Below are positions 6,933-13,966 of a DNA stretch of 15,150 nucleotides, in pieces (positions within the stretch are counted from its first letter, which is position 1; each line of letters opens with the position of its first letter). The notes beneath the pieces are model-generated. The model was not told the DNA's origin. It ran no database searches and worked only from the letters and a program-made list of their open reading frames with translations. Location: the NCBI GenBank assembly GCA_027489105.1, contig JAIYAJ010000586.1, forward strand, positions 1 to 15,150, read 5' to 3'. The translations under genes and the position numbers were made by a program. The DNA comes from Zymomonas sp. GTDB taxonomy: Bacteria; Pseudomonadota; Alphaproteobacteria; Sphingomonadales; Sphingomonadaceae.

Positions 6933-8075
6933 TTACTTGAAAGTCTCGGGATCCAGCTGGATCTTGGTTTCATTGAGAAACGACGTAACCGAGAGTGGAC
7001 GGCGATGTTCGACGACATCTGATGTCTGCTCAAGCGATGGCAGCGAACCGAACGCCGGATATTGAGCCCATTGTTCGGGCGTCATCAGTGTAATCCGGAA
7101 AAATTCCTGGCTCTTGTCATTGGCCGAGATTTGCTCTTTGTCGTCATACTCCCGGTCGGCACGTTCATGATTTTGGCTTTTGTCTCCGCCCGCCAGCTCG
7201 GCGATCAGCGCTGCACTGGTCGGATCGTTACGAACGACCAGCAGGGTGCCATTGTCGCCCAGCGGCTGGAGATAACCGGTGGCGCCATCGTCCAGTTGGT
7301 AGAGGGGCCGGCTCGCGTTCGAAAGGCTGTCGTCTCGGCAGAGGCGGGCTGACGGTTCGGCAGGAGCATCTGCTTCGGGCTTTTCGGCCATCGAGCCAAG
7401 CATTGCGCCGACCAATATCACTGCGGAGGGCTGCTCGAGTTCTTCGGCGCTTTCATTGCGGAGAGGCCGCGAACATGTTCCAACCGGCACGGTGTCCTTC
7501 GTCGGGGCATTGGACGGCCAGGACAGGCCAAAGAGGAAGTCGCGCATCGCCTGGTCGAGCGCAGCCGGCGGCAGCGTCCTCGACGTCATCCGCAGCTTGA
7601 CGATCCACCTGCCCACCGGAACGATCGCTAGACCCGTGCTGCCAACAGGGTCGGAAGCAAGAGCATAGCTCTGGCGGAGCGCCGAGGTGCTGGATTCCGA
7701 TCCAATCTGAAAGGCGGTCGGCGCTGCGCCGTTGCCCACTCCACCTGCTATTCGGGATCGCTGCAGATACCAGGAAGAGATGTCGAACCAGAGCGCCGGA
7801 TCGGGCATTGTCGGTCTGTAGATATAGACGGATGCCAATGTCTGGCTGCCAGGCTCGTCATATGTGCCGGCGAGATCGATCTGTTTGCCCTCGCTGATAT
7901 CCTCGACCATGCGGCGGCTGAAGGGGCCGATCATCGCAGGAAAGGCGAACTTGCTGCTCTTGTGCACCCAGGGTTTTCCGGCTTTCGTCCTGATTTCCTG
8001 CCGCACAACGGGCGCAGCCGTGGCCGCAGCCGCGATCAACGTCGCGCACAGCGCTCCCAATGCAACCATTTTCAT
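6933..8075 (-). CDS. Unrecognised exported protein between the two dsbA paralogues
   Basis: I do not recognise this 380-residue protein. Residues 1-21 form a Sec signal peptide (MKMVALGALCATLIAAAATA, cleavage probably near AAP). The mature part has an N-terminal domain (about 35-185) with FAFPAMIGPFSRRM, YDEPGSQTLASVYIYRP and VPVGRWIVKLRM, which reads like alternating beta strands. A Ser/Glu/Pro-rich middle (190-245) and a second region (250-345) ending in FRITLMTPEQW follow. The mature protein has just two cysteines, C201 and C246, which could pair, perhaps with help from the neighbouring DsbA proteins (inference). ATG 8075 is chosen for the signal peptide, with AAGGGA upstream. The gene is opposite in direction to its neighbours and its base composition is lower in GC (27 G+C in 60 at 7081-7140), suggesting a different history. 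Confidence 0.8.
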   Translation of the reverse strand: MKMVALGALCATLIAAAATAAPVVRQEIRTKAGKPWVHKSSKFAFPAMIGPFSRRMVEDISEGKQIDLAGTYDEPGSQTLASVYIYRPTMPDPALWFDISSWYLQRSRIAGGVGNGAAPTAFQIGSESSTSALRQSYALASDPVGSTGLAIVPVGRWIVKLRMTSRTLPPAALDQAMRDFLFGLSWPSNAPTKDTVPVGTCSRPLRNESAEELEQPSAVILVGAMLGSMAEKPEADAPAEPSARLCRDDSLSNASRPLYQLDDGATGYLQPLGDNGTLLVVRNDPTSAALIAELAGGDKSQNHERADREYDDKEQISANDKSQEFFRITLMTPEQWAQYPAFGSLPSLEQTSDVVEHRRPLSVTSFLNETKIQLDPETFK

Positions 8076-8201
8076 ATTCGTCGTCCCTTCCCAGCTGCGG
8101 CGCATCCTAGGCGTCGGTCCACGGCGCGGCTATCGCCCTCTCGGATTGTCGCATCCATTTTGGTTTCGATCCTCGGGAACACGCCAGGCGCGTTTGCCTG
8201 C

Positions 8202-8229
8202 TTGCACCGCGCGCCTCCGAGGCTATCAC
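8202..8229 (+). promoter_or_regulatory. Predicted promoter of the dsbA-smc unit
   Basis: TTGCAC (8202-8207) and TATCAC (8224-8229) are 16 bp apart, giving a start near 8236 and a leader of about 38 bases before the lipoprotein DsbA gene. It lies in the 198-bp region between two divergent start codons. I found no equally good promoter for the gene on the minus strand, only a TAGGAT-like -10 near 8103-8108. Confidence 0.4.
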
Positions 8230-8273
8230 TGTCGCCCAACGGCCCTCCGTGGCTGCTTGGAGTACAGGATCAC

Positions 8274-9020
8274 ATGAAGAAGCTTCTTCCCGTCGCGGCG
8301 ATCACGATTGCGCTGGCGCTCACCGCCTGCGGCAAGAAGGAGTCGGACAGCGCGGCGACGACCAACAGCGCGGCGCCCGCAGCGCCGAGCGCGCCCTATA
8401 GCGGCAAGGACTGGACCGAGACGCTGGTGAAGACCCCCGAGGGTGGCTTTCGCATGGGCAATCCCGATGCGCCGGTGAAGCTGGTCGAATATGCGTCGAT
8501 CACCTGTCCGCATTGCCGCGACTTCACCAAGAACGGCTCCGGTCCGCTCAAGGAGACCTATATCAAGACCGGCAAGGTCAGCTGGGAATATCGCAACTTC
8601 GTGCTGAACCCGCTCGACGTCGTCGCGACGCTGGTCGCGCGCTGTCAGGGTGCCGACACCTTCTTCCCCTTCGTCGAACAGCTCTACGTCACGCAGGAGC
8701 AGTGGGTCGGCAAGTTCAACTCGGTCGATGAGAAGACGCTCCAGTCGGTCGGCAAGCTGCCGCAGCAGGAGCAGTTCACCCAGCTGGTCGAACTGTCGGG
8801 CCTGAAGGACTTCTTCAAGTCGCGCGGCGTGACCGACGACCGGATCAAGGCCTGCCTGACCGACAAGGCCGCGCTCGACGAACTGCTGAAGATCCGCGAT
8901 CGCGGCGCCAACGAGGACAAGGTCGACGGGACCCCGAACTTCCTGATCAATGGCGAGCGCCAGGAGGGCGTCTACGACTGGCCGGGCCTCGAAACCAAGC
9001 TGCGCGAAAAGGTCCGCTGA
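8274..9020 (+). CDS. DsbA-family lipoprotein
   Basis: A 248-residue DsbA-like thiol oxidoreductase anchored by lipid. The N-terminus MKKLLPVAAITIALALTAC has a lipobox LTAC with the lipidated cysteine at 19, followed by a Ser/Ala/Pro linker to about 42. The thioredoxin fold has VKLVEYASITCPHC (active site CPHC 78-81), a helical domain about 90-205, and cis-proline P221 in VDGTPNFLINGE. Extra cysteines C124 and C194 correspond to C115 and C183 of the upstream paralogue. The residue after the lipidated cysteine is Gly, not Asp, so outer-membrane sorting is likely if E. coli rules apply. ATG 8274 has AGGATC 5-8 bases upstream. smc starts 45 bp after its stop, so the two are probably one operon. 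The two paralogues clearly share an ancestor. Confidence 0.94.
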   Translation: MKKLLPVAAITIALALTACGKKESDSAATTNSAAPAAPSAPYSGKDWTETLVKTPEGGFRMGNPDAPVKLVEYASITCPHCRDFTKNGSGPLKETYIKTGKVSWEYRNFVLNPLDVVATLVARCQGADTFFPFVEQLYVTQEQWVGKFNSVDEKTLQSVGKLPQQEQFTQLVELSGLKDFFKSRGVTDDRIKACLTDKAALDELLKIRDRGANEDKVDGTPNFLINGERQEGVYDWPGLETKLREKVR

Positions 9021-9065
9021 CGATGAGGCTTGCGGGCGCTTCGGCGGAGGAACGCTGAACCGCCG

Positions 9066-12000
9066 ATGCGCATCCGCAAGCTCCGCCTTTCAGGTTTCAA
9101 GAGCTTCGTCGAGCCGGCGGAGCTGATCATCGAGCGCGGGCTGACCGGGATCGTCGGCCCCAATGGTTGCGGCAAGTCCAATTTGCTCGAAGCGATCCGC
9201 TGGGTGATGGGCGAATCGAGCGCCAAGTCGATGCGCGGCGGCGGCATGGAAGACGTGATCTTTGCCGGCACCACGTCGCGGCCGGCGCGCGACTTCGCCG
9301 AGGTCACGCTGTTCACCGAACGCCCCGATGCGGCGGAGGATCAGGACCGCGAGGTCGAGGTCACCCGCCGGATCGAGCGCGGCGCGGGCTCGGCCTATCG
9401 CATGAACGGTCGTGACGTCCGCCAGAAGGATGTCGGTCTGCTCTTTGCAGACGCGGCGACCGGCGCCCATTCGCCGGCGCTCGTCAGTCAGGGCCGAATC
9501 GCGGCGGTGATTGCGGCAAAGCCCACCGAACGGCGGCAGATGCTCGAAGAGGCGGCCGGCATTGCCGGGCTGCACGTGCGCCGCAAGGATGCCGAGCAGA
9601 AACTGCGCGCGACCGAGGCCAATCTCGCCCGACTCGACGACCTGATCGCGGATATGGAATCGCGCACGGCTTCGCTGCGCCGCCAAGCGCGGGCGGCCGA
9701 ACGCTACAAGGCGCTGAGCGAGCAGATTCGGCTGGCCGAAGCCCGGCTGATCTTCTCCCGCTGGCGCGAGGCCGCCGCTGCTGCCGAACTGGCGGGGAAG
9801 GAGGCCAAGGCCGCCGAGGGACTCGTCGCACAGGCGGGCGAGGCGCAGAAGGCGGCGACCGCCCGGCAGGCCGAGGCGGTTCAGCTGGTCGGCGACGCAC
9901 GGCAAGCTGCGCAGGCGGCGCGTGAGCGATCGACCGGGCTGGCGCATCGGCTGGCGACGCTGACGAGTGAGTTGGAGATGGTCCGGCGTCGGCTCGCGGA
10001 CATCGCCCAGAGCCGCGATACTTTGGCGCGCGATCGGGCGCGCGAGGACCGCCTCGCCATCGATGCGGCGGCGGCGCTGTCTGCGCTGGCCGACGAGGAA
10101 AAGCTGCTCGGCAAGCGGATCGAGGAAGCGACCCTGCGCCAGTCGGCGATCGACGCGCAGGTGCGCGACGCCGAGTCCGAAGCGCGCGAGGCGGAGCTGT
10201 CGGTGGCCAAGGCGCAGGCTGCCTTTGCGGCGGAGCAGGCCGATCTGCGCGTTGCCCAGGCCAATGTAGCGGCTGCGCGCCAGCGGCTCGACCGCGCCCA
10301 GGCGGATGCCGGGCGGATCGAACGTGAGATAGCCGGACTGGGCGACGAGGCGCCTTTGCTGGCGCGGCGTGCTGCTGCGACGGCATCGCGCGAGTCCGCC
10401 GAAGGCGCGATCGCCCAAGCCATGGCTGCGATGGCTCGGGGGGAGGAGGCTCGGGCCGCCGCCGCCGAGCGGCGCGAGGGCGCGGAAGCCGCGACCGGTG
10501 CGGCACGGGCGGCGCTGGCCGCGCTCGAATCCGAGGCCCGTTCGCTGGAAAAGAGCCTTCCTGTCGGCGGTGCGGGCAACCGGGCGATCGATCGCATAAG
10601 GGCGGCCTCGGGCTATGAACGTGCGCTTGCCGCAGCGCTGGGCGATGATCTGGAGGCCGCGATTGGGGCGGACGGTCGGCTGCGCTGGTCGGGCGCCGAT
10701 CCGGACGCGCGCGATCCCGTGCTGCCCGCCGGTTGCGAACGGCTTGCCGACCATGTCGTGGCGCCCCCCGAACTGGCGCGCCGCCTCGCGCAGGTGGGCG
10801 TCGTCGATGCGGATGATGGGTCGCTGAGGCTCGGCGTCGGGCAGCGACTGGTCACCCGCGACGGCCGGATGCGGCGCTGGGACGGGTTCGTCGCGGCCGA
10901 TGTCGGCGCGGCGGCAGCCGAGCGGCTCGTCCGTGCCAATAGGCTCGAAGCGCTGCGTGGGCAGATCGCGCCGGCCCGCGCCGAGGTCGAGACGGCGCAG
11001 GCTTCGCTCGCAGAGGCCGGCAACGCCGTGCAGGCGGCACGATCGGTGGTCGAAACCGCGCGCGCCGAGCTTGCGCGGGCGGAGACGGCGCAACGCAACG
11101 CGATCCGCGACGAGGATCAGGCGACGACGGCGATCGAACGGCTGGCGACGCAGAAGGCCGCGATCATGGACCGCAAGGCCCGCGCCGCATTAGAGGTAGC
11201 GGAAGCCGAAGCGGCGGTTGCGCAGCAGATGTCGGTCATGCTCGCTCTTCCCGATGGCGAGGCGAGCCGCGCCGAGGTCGACCGCCTGCGCGTGGCAAGC
11301 GAGGCGGTGCGCGCGCGGCTGTTCGAGGCGCGGGGGCAGGCGATGACGCTGGCACAGGCCGCGTCGGCGGACATGCAACGCCAGCAGGCGGCGAAGGCCG
11401 AAGCGAAGAGCTGGCGCAACCGCGCCGGAGACGCCGCCAGCCGCATCGCTGAAATGGACGGCCGTGCGACAGCGATCGAGACCGAGGCGCGCTCGCTGTC
11501 CGGCCGGCCCGAAGAACTCGAGGCGCTGATCGCGACCATAGGCGCCGATGCCCAGGAAGCGGGCCGGGCAGCGGAAACGCTGCTGCAGAAAGAACGCGAG
11601 GCCGAGGCGTCGCTGCGCGCGATCGAGGCTGGCCTCGCCCAGGCGGGCGAAGCGCTGGCCTCTGCGCGCGAGGCGCGGGCAGGGGCGCAAGCGCGCTTCG
11701 AGAATCAGGAGTTGCGCCGGATCGAAATGAGCCGGATTTCCGGCGAGCGCTTCGAATGTCCGGCACCGGTGCTGCCGGAACGGCTGGGCTTCGTCGCGGC
11801 CGAGGTGGCCGATGGCGCGACCGAGTCCGGACGGCTCGACCGGCTGACGGCGGATCGCGCGCGGCTGGGGCCGGTCAATCTGGTCGCCGATACCGAACTT
11901 GCCGAGATCGAAGCGCAGCATGGCACCAGCATCGCCGAGCGCGACGAACTGCAGCAGGCGGTCAACCGGCTGCGCGGCTCGATCGGCAGCCTCAACCGCG

Positions 12001-12491
12001 AGGGGCGGGCGCGCCTCCTGGCGGCGTTCGAAGCGGTCAACGGACATTTCACGCGGTTGTTCGGGACTTTGTTCGGTGGAGGTGAGGCGCATCTGGCGCT
12101 GATCGACAGCGAAGATCCGCTGGAGGCTGGCCTTGAGATCATGGCGCAGCCGCCGGGCAAGAATCTTTCCTCGCTGACCTTGCTGTCGGGTGGCGAACAG
12201 GCGCTGACGGCGGTCGCGCTGATCTTCGCGCTGTTCCTGACCAATCCCGCGCCGATCTGCGTGCTCGACGAGGTCGACGCGCCGCTCGACGACGCCAATA
12301 TCGAACGCTTCTGCGACCTGCTCGTGGCGATGACGCGCGAAACCGAGACACGCTATCTGATCGTCACCCACAATGCGGTGACGATGAGCCGGATGCACCG
12401 CTTGTTCGGGGTGACGATGGTCGAACGAGGGGTTAGCCGGCTGGTGTCGGTCGACCTGGGCGGTGCCGAGCAATTGCTGGCGGCCGAATAG
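9066..12491 (+). CDS. smc: Chromosome segregation ATPase SMC
   Basis: SMC, with ScpA and ScpB, forms the condensin that folds and separates the chromosome. The 1141-residue protein starts MRIRKLRLSGFKSF and has Walker A GPNGCGKSN at 31-39. The N-terminal head ends near 165, followed by a coiled coil rich in Ala, Glu and Arg to about 500. The hinge lies at about 505-605 (IDRIRAASGYERALAAALGD to RRWDGFVA), then a returning coiled coil to about 1000. The C-terminal head holds the signature LSGGEQALTAVALIFALF from about 1040 and Walker B ICVLDEVDAPLDD near 1062-1074. All ATPase motifs are intact and the length is normal. ATG 9066 has GGAGGAA 13 bases upstream; an in-frame TTG at 9030 would add 12 non-conserved residues. 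It is co-directional with the DsbA lipoprotein gene. Confidence 0.97.
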   Translation: MRIRKLRLSGFKSFVEPAELIIERGLTGIVGPNGCGKSNLLEAIRWVMGESSAKSMRGGGMEDVIFAGTTSRPARDFAEVTLFTERPDAAEDQDREVEVTRRIERGAGSAYRMNGRDVRQKDVGLLFADAATGAHSPALVSQGRIAAVIAAKPTERRQMLEEAAGIAGLHVRRKDAEQKLRATEANLARLDDLIADMESRTASLRRQARAAERYKALSEQIRLAEARLIFSRWREAAAAAELAGKEAKAAEGLVAQAGEAQKAATARQAEAVQLVGDARQAAQAARERSTGLAHRLATLTSELEMVRRRLADIAQSRDTLARDRAREDRLAIDAAAALSALADEEKLLGKRIEEATLRQSAIDAQVRDAESEAREAELSVAKAQAAFAAEQADLRVAQANVAAARQRLDRAQADAGRIEREIAGLGDEAPLLARRAAATASRESAEGAIAQAMAAMARGEEARAAAAERREGAEAATGAARAALAALESEARSLEKSLPVGGAGNRAIDRIRAASGYERALAAALGDDLEAAIGADGRLRWSGADPDARDPVLPAGCERLADHVVAPPELARRLAQVGVVDADDGSLRLGVGQRLVTRDGRMRRWDGFVAADVGAAAAERLVRANRLEALRGQIAPARAEVETAQASLAEAGNAVQAARSVVETARAELARAETAQRNAIRDEDQATTAIERLATQKAAIMDRKARAALEVAEAEAAVAQQMSVMLALPDGEASRAEVDRLRVASEAVRARLFEARGQAMTLAQAASADMQRQQAAKAEAKSWRNRAGDAASRIAEMDGRATAIETEARSLSGRPEELEALIATIGADAQEAGRAAETLLQKEREAEASLRAIEAGLAQAGEALASAREARAGAQARFENQELRRIEMSRISGERFECPAPVLPERLGFVAAEVADGATESGRLDRLTADRARLGPVNLVADTELAEIEAQHGTSIAERDELQQAVNRLRGSIGSLNREGRARLLAAFEAVNGHFTRLFGTLFGGGEAHLALIDSEDPLEAGLEIMAQPPGKNLSSLTLLSGGEQALTAVALIFALFLTNPAPICVLDEVDAPLDDANIERFCDLLVAMTRETETRYLIVTHNAVTMSRMHRLFGVTMVERGVSRLVSVDLGGAEQLLAAE

Positions 12492-12511
12492 TTTCGGCCC
12501 CGCCGCTTTTT
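12479..12511 (+). terminator. Terminator overlapping the smc stop codon
   Basis: GGCCGAA (12482-12488) pairs perfectly with TTCGGCC (12493-12499) around TAGT, which contains the smc stop codon. GGC (12479-12481) can pair with GCC (12502-12504) across a two-base bulge. A run of five T follows at 12507-12511. This is a credible intrinsic terminator built partly from the last codons of smc. Confidence 0.6.
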
Positions 12512-12534
12512 CGCCGGGTCATCGTCGATATATT
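12507..12534 (+). promoter_or_regulatory. Weak predicted promoter of the SGNH hydrolase gene
   Basis: A good -10 box TATATT lies at 12529-12534. The -35 position is only TTTTTC (12507-12512), overlapping the T-run of the smc terminator. Transcription would begin near 12541, at the candidate GTG start codon. Confidence 0.25.
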
Positions 12535-12540
12535 GAGGGC

Positions 12541-13266
12541 GTGCTGAACGGCGTCCCCCACCGGTTCGGAATGTTCGCCGCGCTCGTCCTGGCGGTAATG
12601 TCGGCTCATGTCCAAGCCGCGCCGGCGACAGGGGCCGACAAGGCCACGGCCCGCTTCGAGGCCGAGGTCTCGGCACTCGTCGCGCGCCCCTTGCCGTCGG
12701 GAGGCGTTTCGACGCTGTTCCTCGGCAGTTCGAGCATCCGTTTGTGGGATGTCGACGGCAGTTTCCCGGACGTTCATGCGCTCAACCGGGGTTTCGGCGG
12801 GGCAACGACAGCCGACGTGCTGCACCATTATGAGCGGATCCTCGCAGGCGTGCAGCCCGACACTGTAATCGTCTATGTGGGTGAGAACGATATCGCGGCT
12901 GGAGCTTCGGCGGAGGCGGCACAGACCGATGTCCTTGCCCTTATGACGCGTCTGCGCGCCGACATGCCGCGCGCACGGATTGCCTATCTGTCGATGAAGC
13001 CGACGCCTTTGCGCTGGGATCTCTATGCGAAGATGGCTGCCGCGAATGCCGTCATCAAGGCGCAGTCAGCCGAGATCGGCTATGATTTCGTCGATGTGGG
13101 CGGCGCGCTGCTGGACGAAGGCGGCAAGCCCGACGCGCGCTATTTCAGCGCTGACGGGCTACACCTCAACAAGCTAGGCTATCAGCGCTGGACCTCGATC
13201 CTCGCGCGCTATCTGTCTGGAACAACGCCTTCGGTCAGCAGGATCGAGGGCGCGGTCTCGCGTTAG
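12541..13266 (+). CDS. Exported SGNH/GDSL-family hydrolase
   Basis: A 241-residue SGNH hydrolase (esterase, lipase or deacetylase; substrate not predictable), probably periplasmic. All four SGNH blocks are present: FLGSSSIRLWD with the nucleophile serine at about 64, NRGFGGATTADV supplying the oxyanion glycine, VYVGENDIAAG with N116, and DGLHLNKLGY with D205 and H208. The first block reads GSSSI rather than GDSL, as in the platelet-activating-factor acetylhydrolase-like branch. The GTG at 12541 gives a signal peptide with a basic n-region (HRFG), a hydrophobic core and a possible cleavage after HVQA. ATG 12571 is the alternative but lacks a positive n-region. Neither has a well-spaced ribosome-binding site. 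The stop codon overlaps that of arsC on the other strand. Confidence 0.88.
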   Translation: MLNGVPHRFGMFAALVLAVMSAHVQAAPATGADKATARFEAEVSALVARPLPSGGVSTLFLGSSSIRLWDVDGSFPDVHALNRGFGGATTADVLHHYERILAGVQPDTVIVYVGENDIAAGASAEAAQTDVLALMTRLRADMPRARIAYLSMKPTPLRWDLYAKMAAANAVIKAQSAEIGYDFVDVGGALLDEGGKPDARYFSADGLHLNKLGYQRWTSILARYLSGTTPSVSRIEGAVSR

Positions 13267-13601
13267 AGGATCTCGCGAATTCTTTCCGGAGGACGACCCA
13301 GCCGGGCGCCCTTGTCGGTTTCTACCAGCGGCCGTTCGATCAGGATCGGATCGGCCGCCATCGCGTCGAGGATCGCATCGTCGCTGGCGCCCTTGAGCGC
13401 CTTGGCGCCGTCTTCGGCCTTGCGCAGCCCTTCGGCGGGCGACATGCCGGCCTTGGCATAGATCGCCGCAATCGCCGCGCGCGACGGGGGCGTCTTCAGA
13501 TATTCGACCACCTCGACCTCGATGCCGGGCGTCGTTTCGAGGATCGCCAGCGCCTCACGCGATTTGGAGCAGCGGGGATTGTGCCAGATGGTGGCTTTCA
13601 T
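13263..13601 (-). CDS. arsC: ArsC-family (glutaredoxin-coupled) arsenate reductase-like protein
   Basis: A 112-residue ArsC/thioredoxin-fold protein. The class reduces arsenate to arsenite using glutathione and glutaredoxin, but many chromosomal homologues outside ars operons have unproven roles. The key residues of the E. coli class appear conserved: catalytic C11 in HNPRCSKSREAL, R60 in EGLRKAE, R90 in LIERPLV and R103 in LGRPPE. Length is near normal (E. coli forms are about 118-141). No arsB, arsR or acr3 lies nearby, so an arsenic role is not supported by context. The ATG overlaps the stop of the ACT-domain gene by 4 bases (ATGA), and its TAA overlaps the TAG of the converging SGNH gene by 3 bases within TTAG. 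Confidence 0.9.
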   Translation of the reverse strand: MKATIWHNPRCSKSREALAILETTPGIEVEVVEYLKTPPSRAAIAAIYAKAGMSPAEGLRKAEDGAKALKGASDDAILDAMAADPILIERPLVETDKGARLGRPPERIREIL

Positions 13602-13966
13602 GCGTCGTCTCCGAGCGAATAGAGAATGTCGAGCGCCTCCTGCCGGCGCTCCCAGGGAACCAGGATATGATCGTGGTGGAAGCCCGCGACGACATTGGCG
13701 GCAATCCCGGCTGCGGCGAGCGCGCCGGAGATTGCGGCGGTCAGGCCTACGGCCGCCAGATCGGAATGGACCGTCAGACTGATCCGCGCCCAGTCGCCGG
13801 CCGGGTCGGGCAGGACGATCGTCCAGCCCTCCTCCTCACGGATCAGGGCGAAGACGTCGATGGAGGGGGACTCCCCGACGTCCATCGCGCGGATCGCGTG
13901 GCGGCTGTCGTGCAGCACCGGCGCCATCGAGGCGATCAGCCTCGAAAGGTCGCGCTCGCCGGTCAG
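13598..13966 (-). CDS. ACT-domain protein of the COG3602 type, probable CTG start
   Basis: A 122-residue protein with an ACT-like fold, usually a small-molecule sensor; no ligand is known to me. The C-terminal half shows [20 protein letters not shown] and [22 protein letters not shown], the hallmark of this family. The family N-terminus (roughly GxxDLxxLLxxMxPxLH) is matched by [19 protein letters not shown]. Keeping it requires a start at CTG 13966, which overlaps the accC TGA (CTGA) and has AGGA 6 bases upstream. The only nearby ATG, at 13927, would cut off 13 conserved residues. The frame is open further upstream but is antisense-like there. It sits between accC and arsC in an overlapping chain, so it is translated by coupling. 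Confidence 0.83.
   Translation of the reverse strand: MTGERDLSRLIASMAPVLHDSRHAIRAMDVGESPSIDVFALIREEEGWTIVLPDPAGDWARISLTVHSDLAAVGLTAAISGALAAAGIAANVVAGFHHDHILVPWERRQEALDILYSLGDDA

Noticed and set aside
5969..7033. 354-codon open frame on the minus strand across the first dsbA gene
   Set aside because: Antisense to a clear signal peptide plus DsbA domain; the composition is shadow-like and no motif is visible.
9090..11093. Long open frame of 667 codons on the minus strand across smc
   Set aside because: It is antisense to intact SMC coding sequence. Its protein is Arg/Gly/Leu-rich and domain-free, as expected of shadow frames in GC-rich DNA.
13263..13601. Arsenic-resistance operon
   Set aside because: Only the ArsC-like gene is present; no regulator, pump or permease lies nearby, and its neighbours are accC and an ACT-domain gene.
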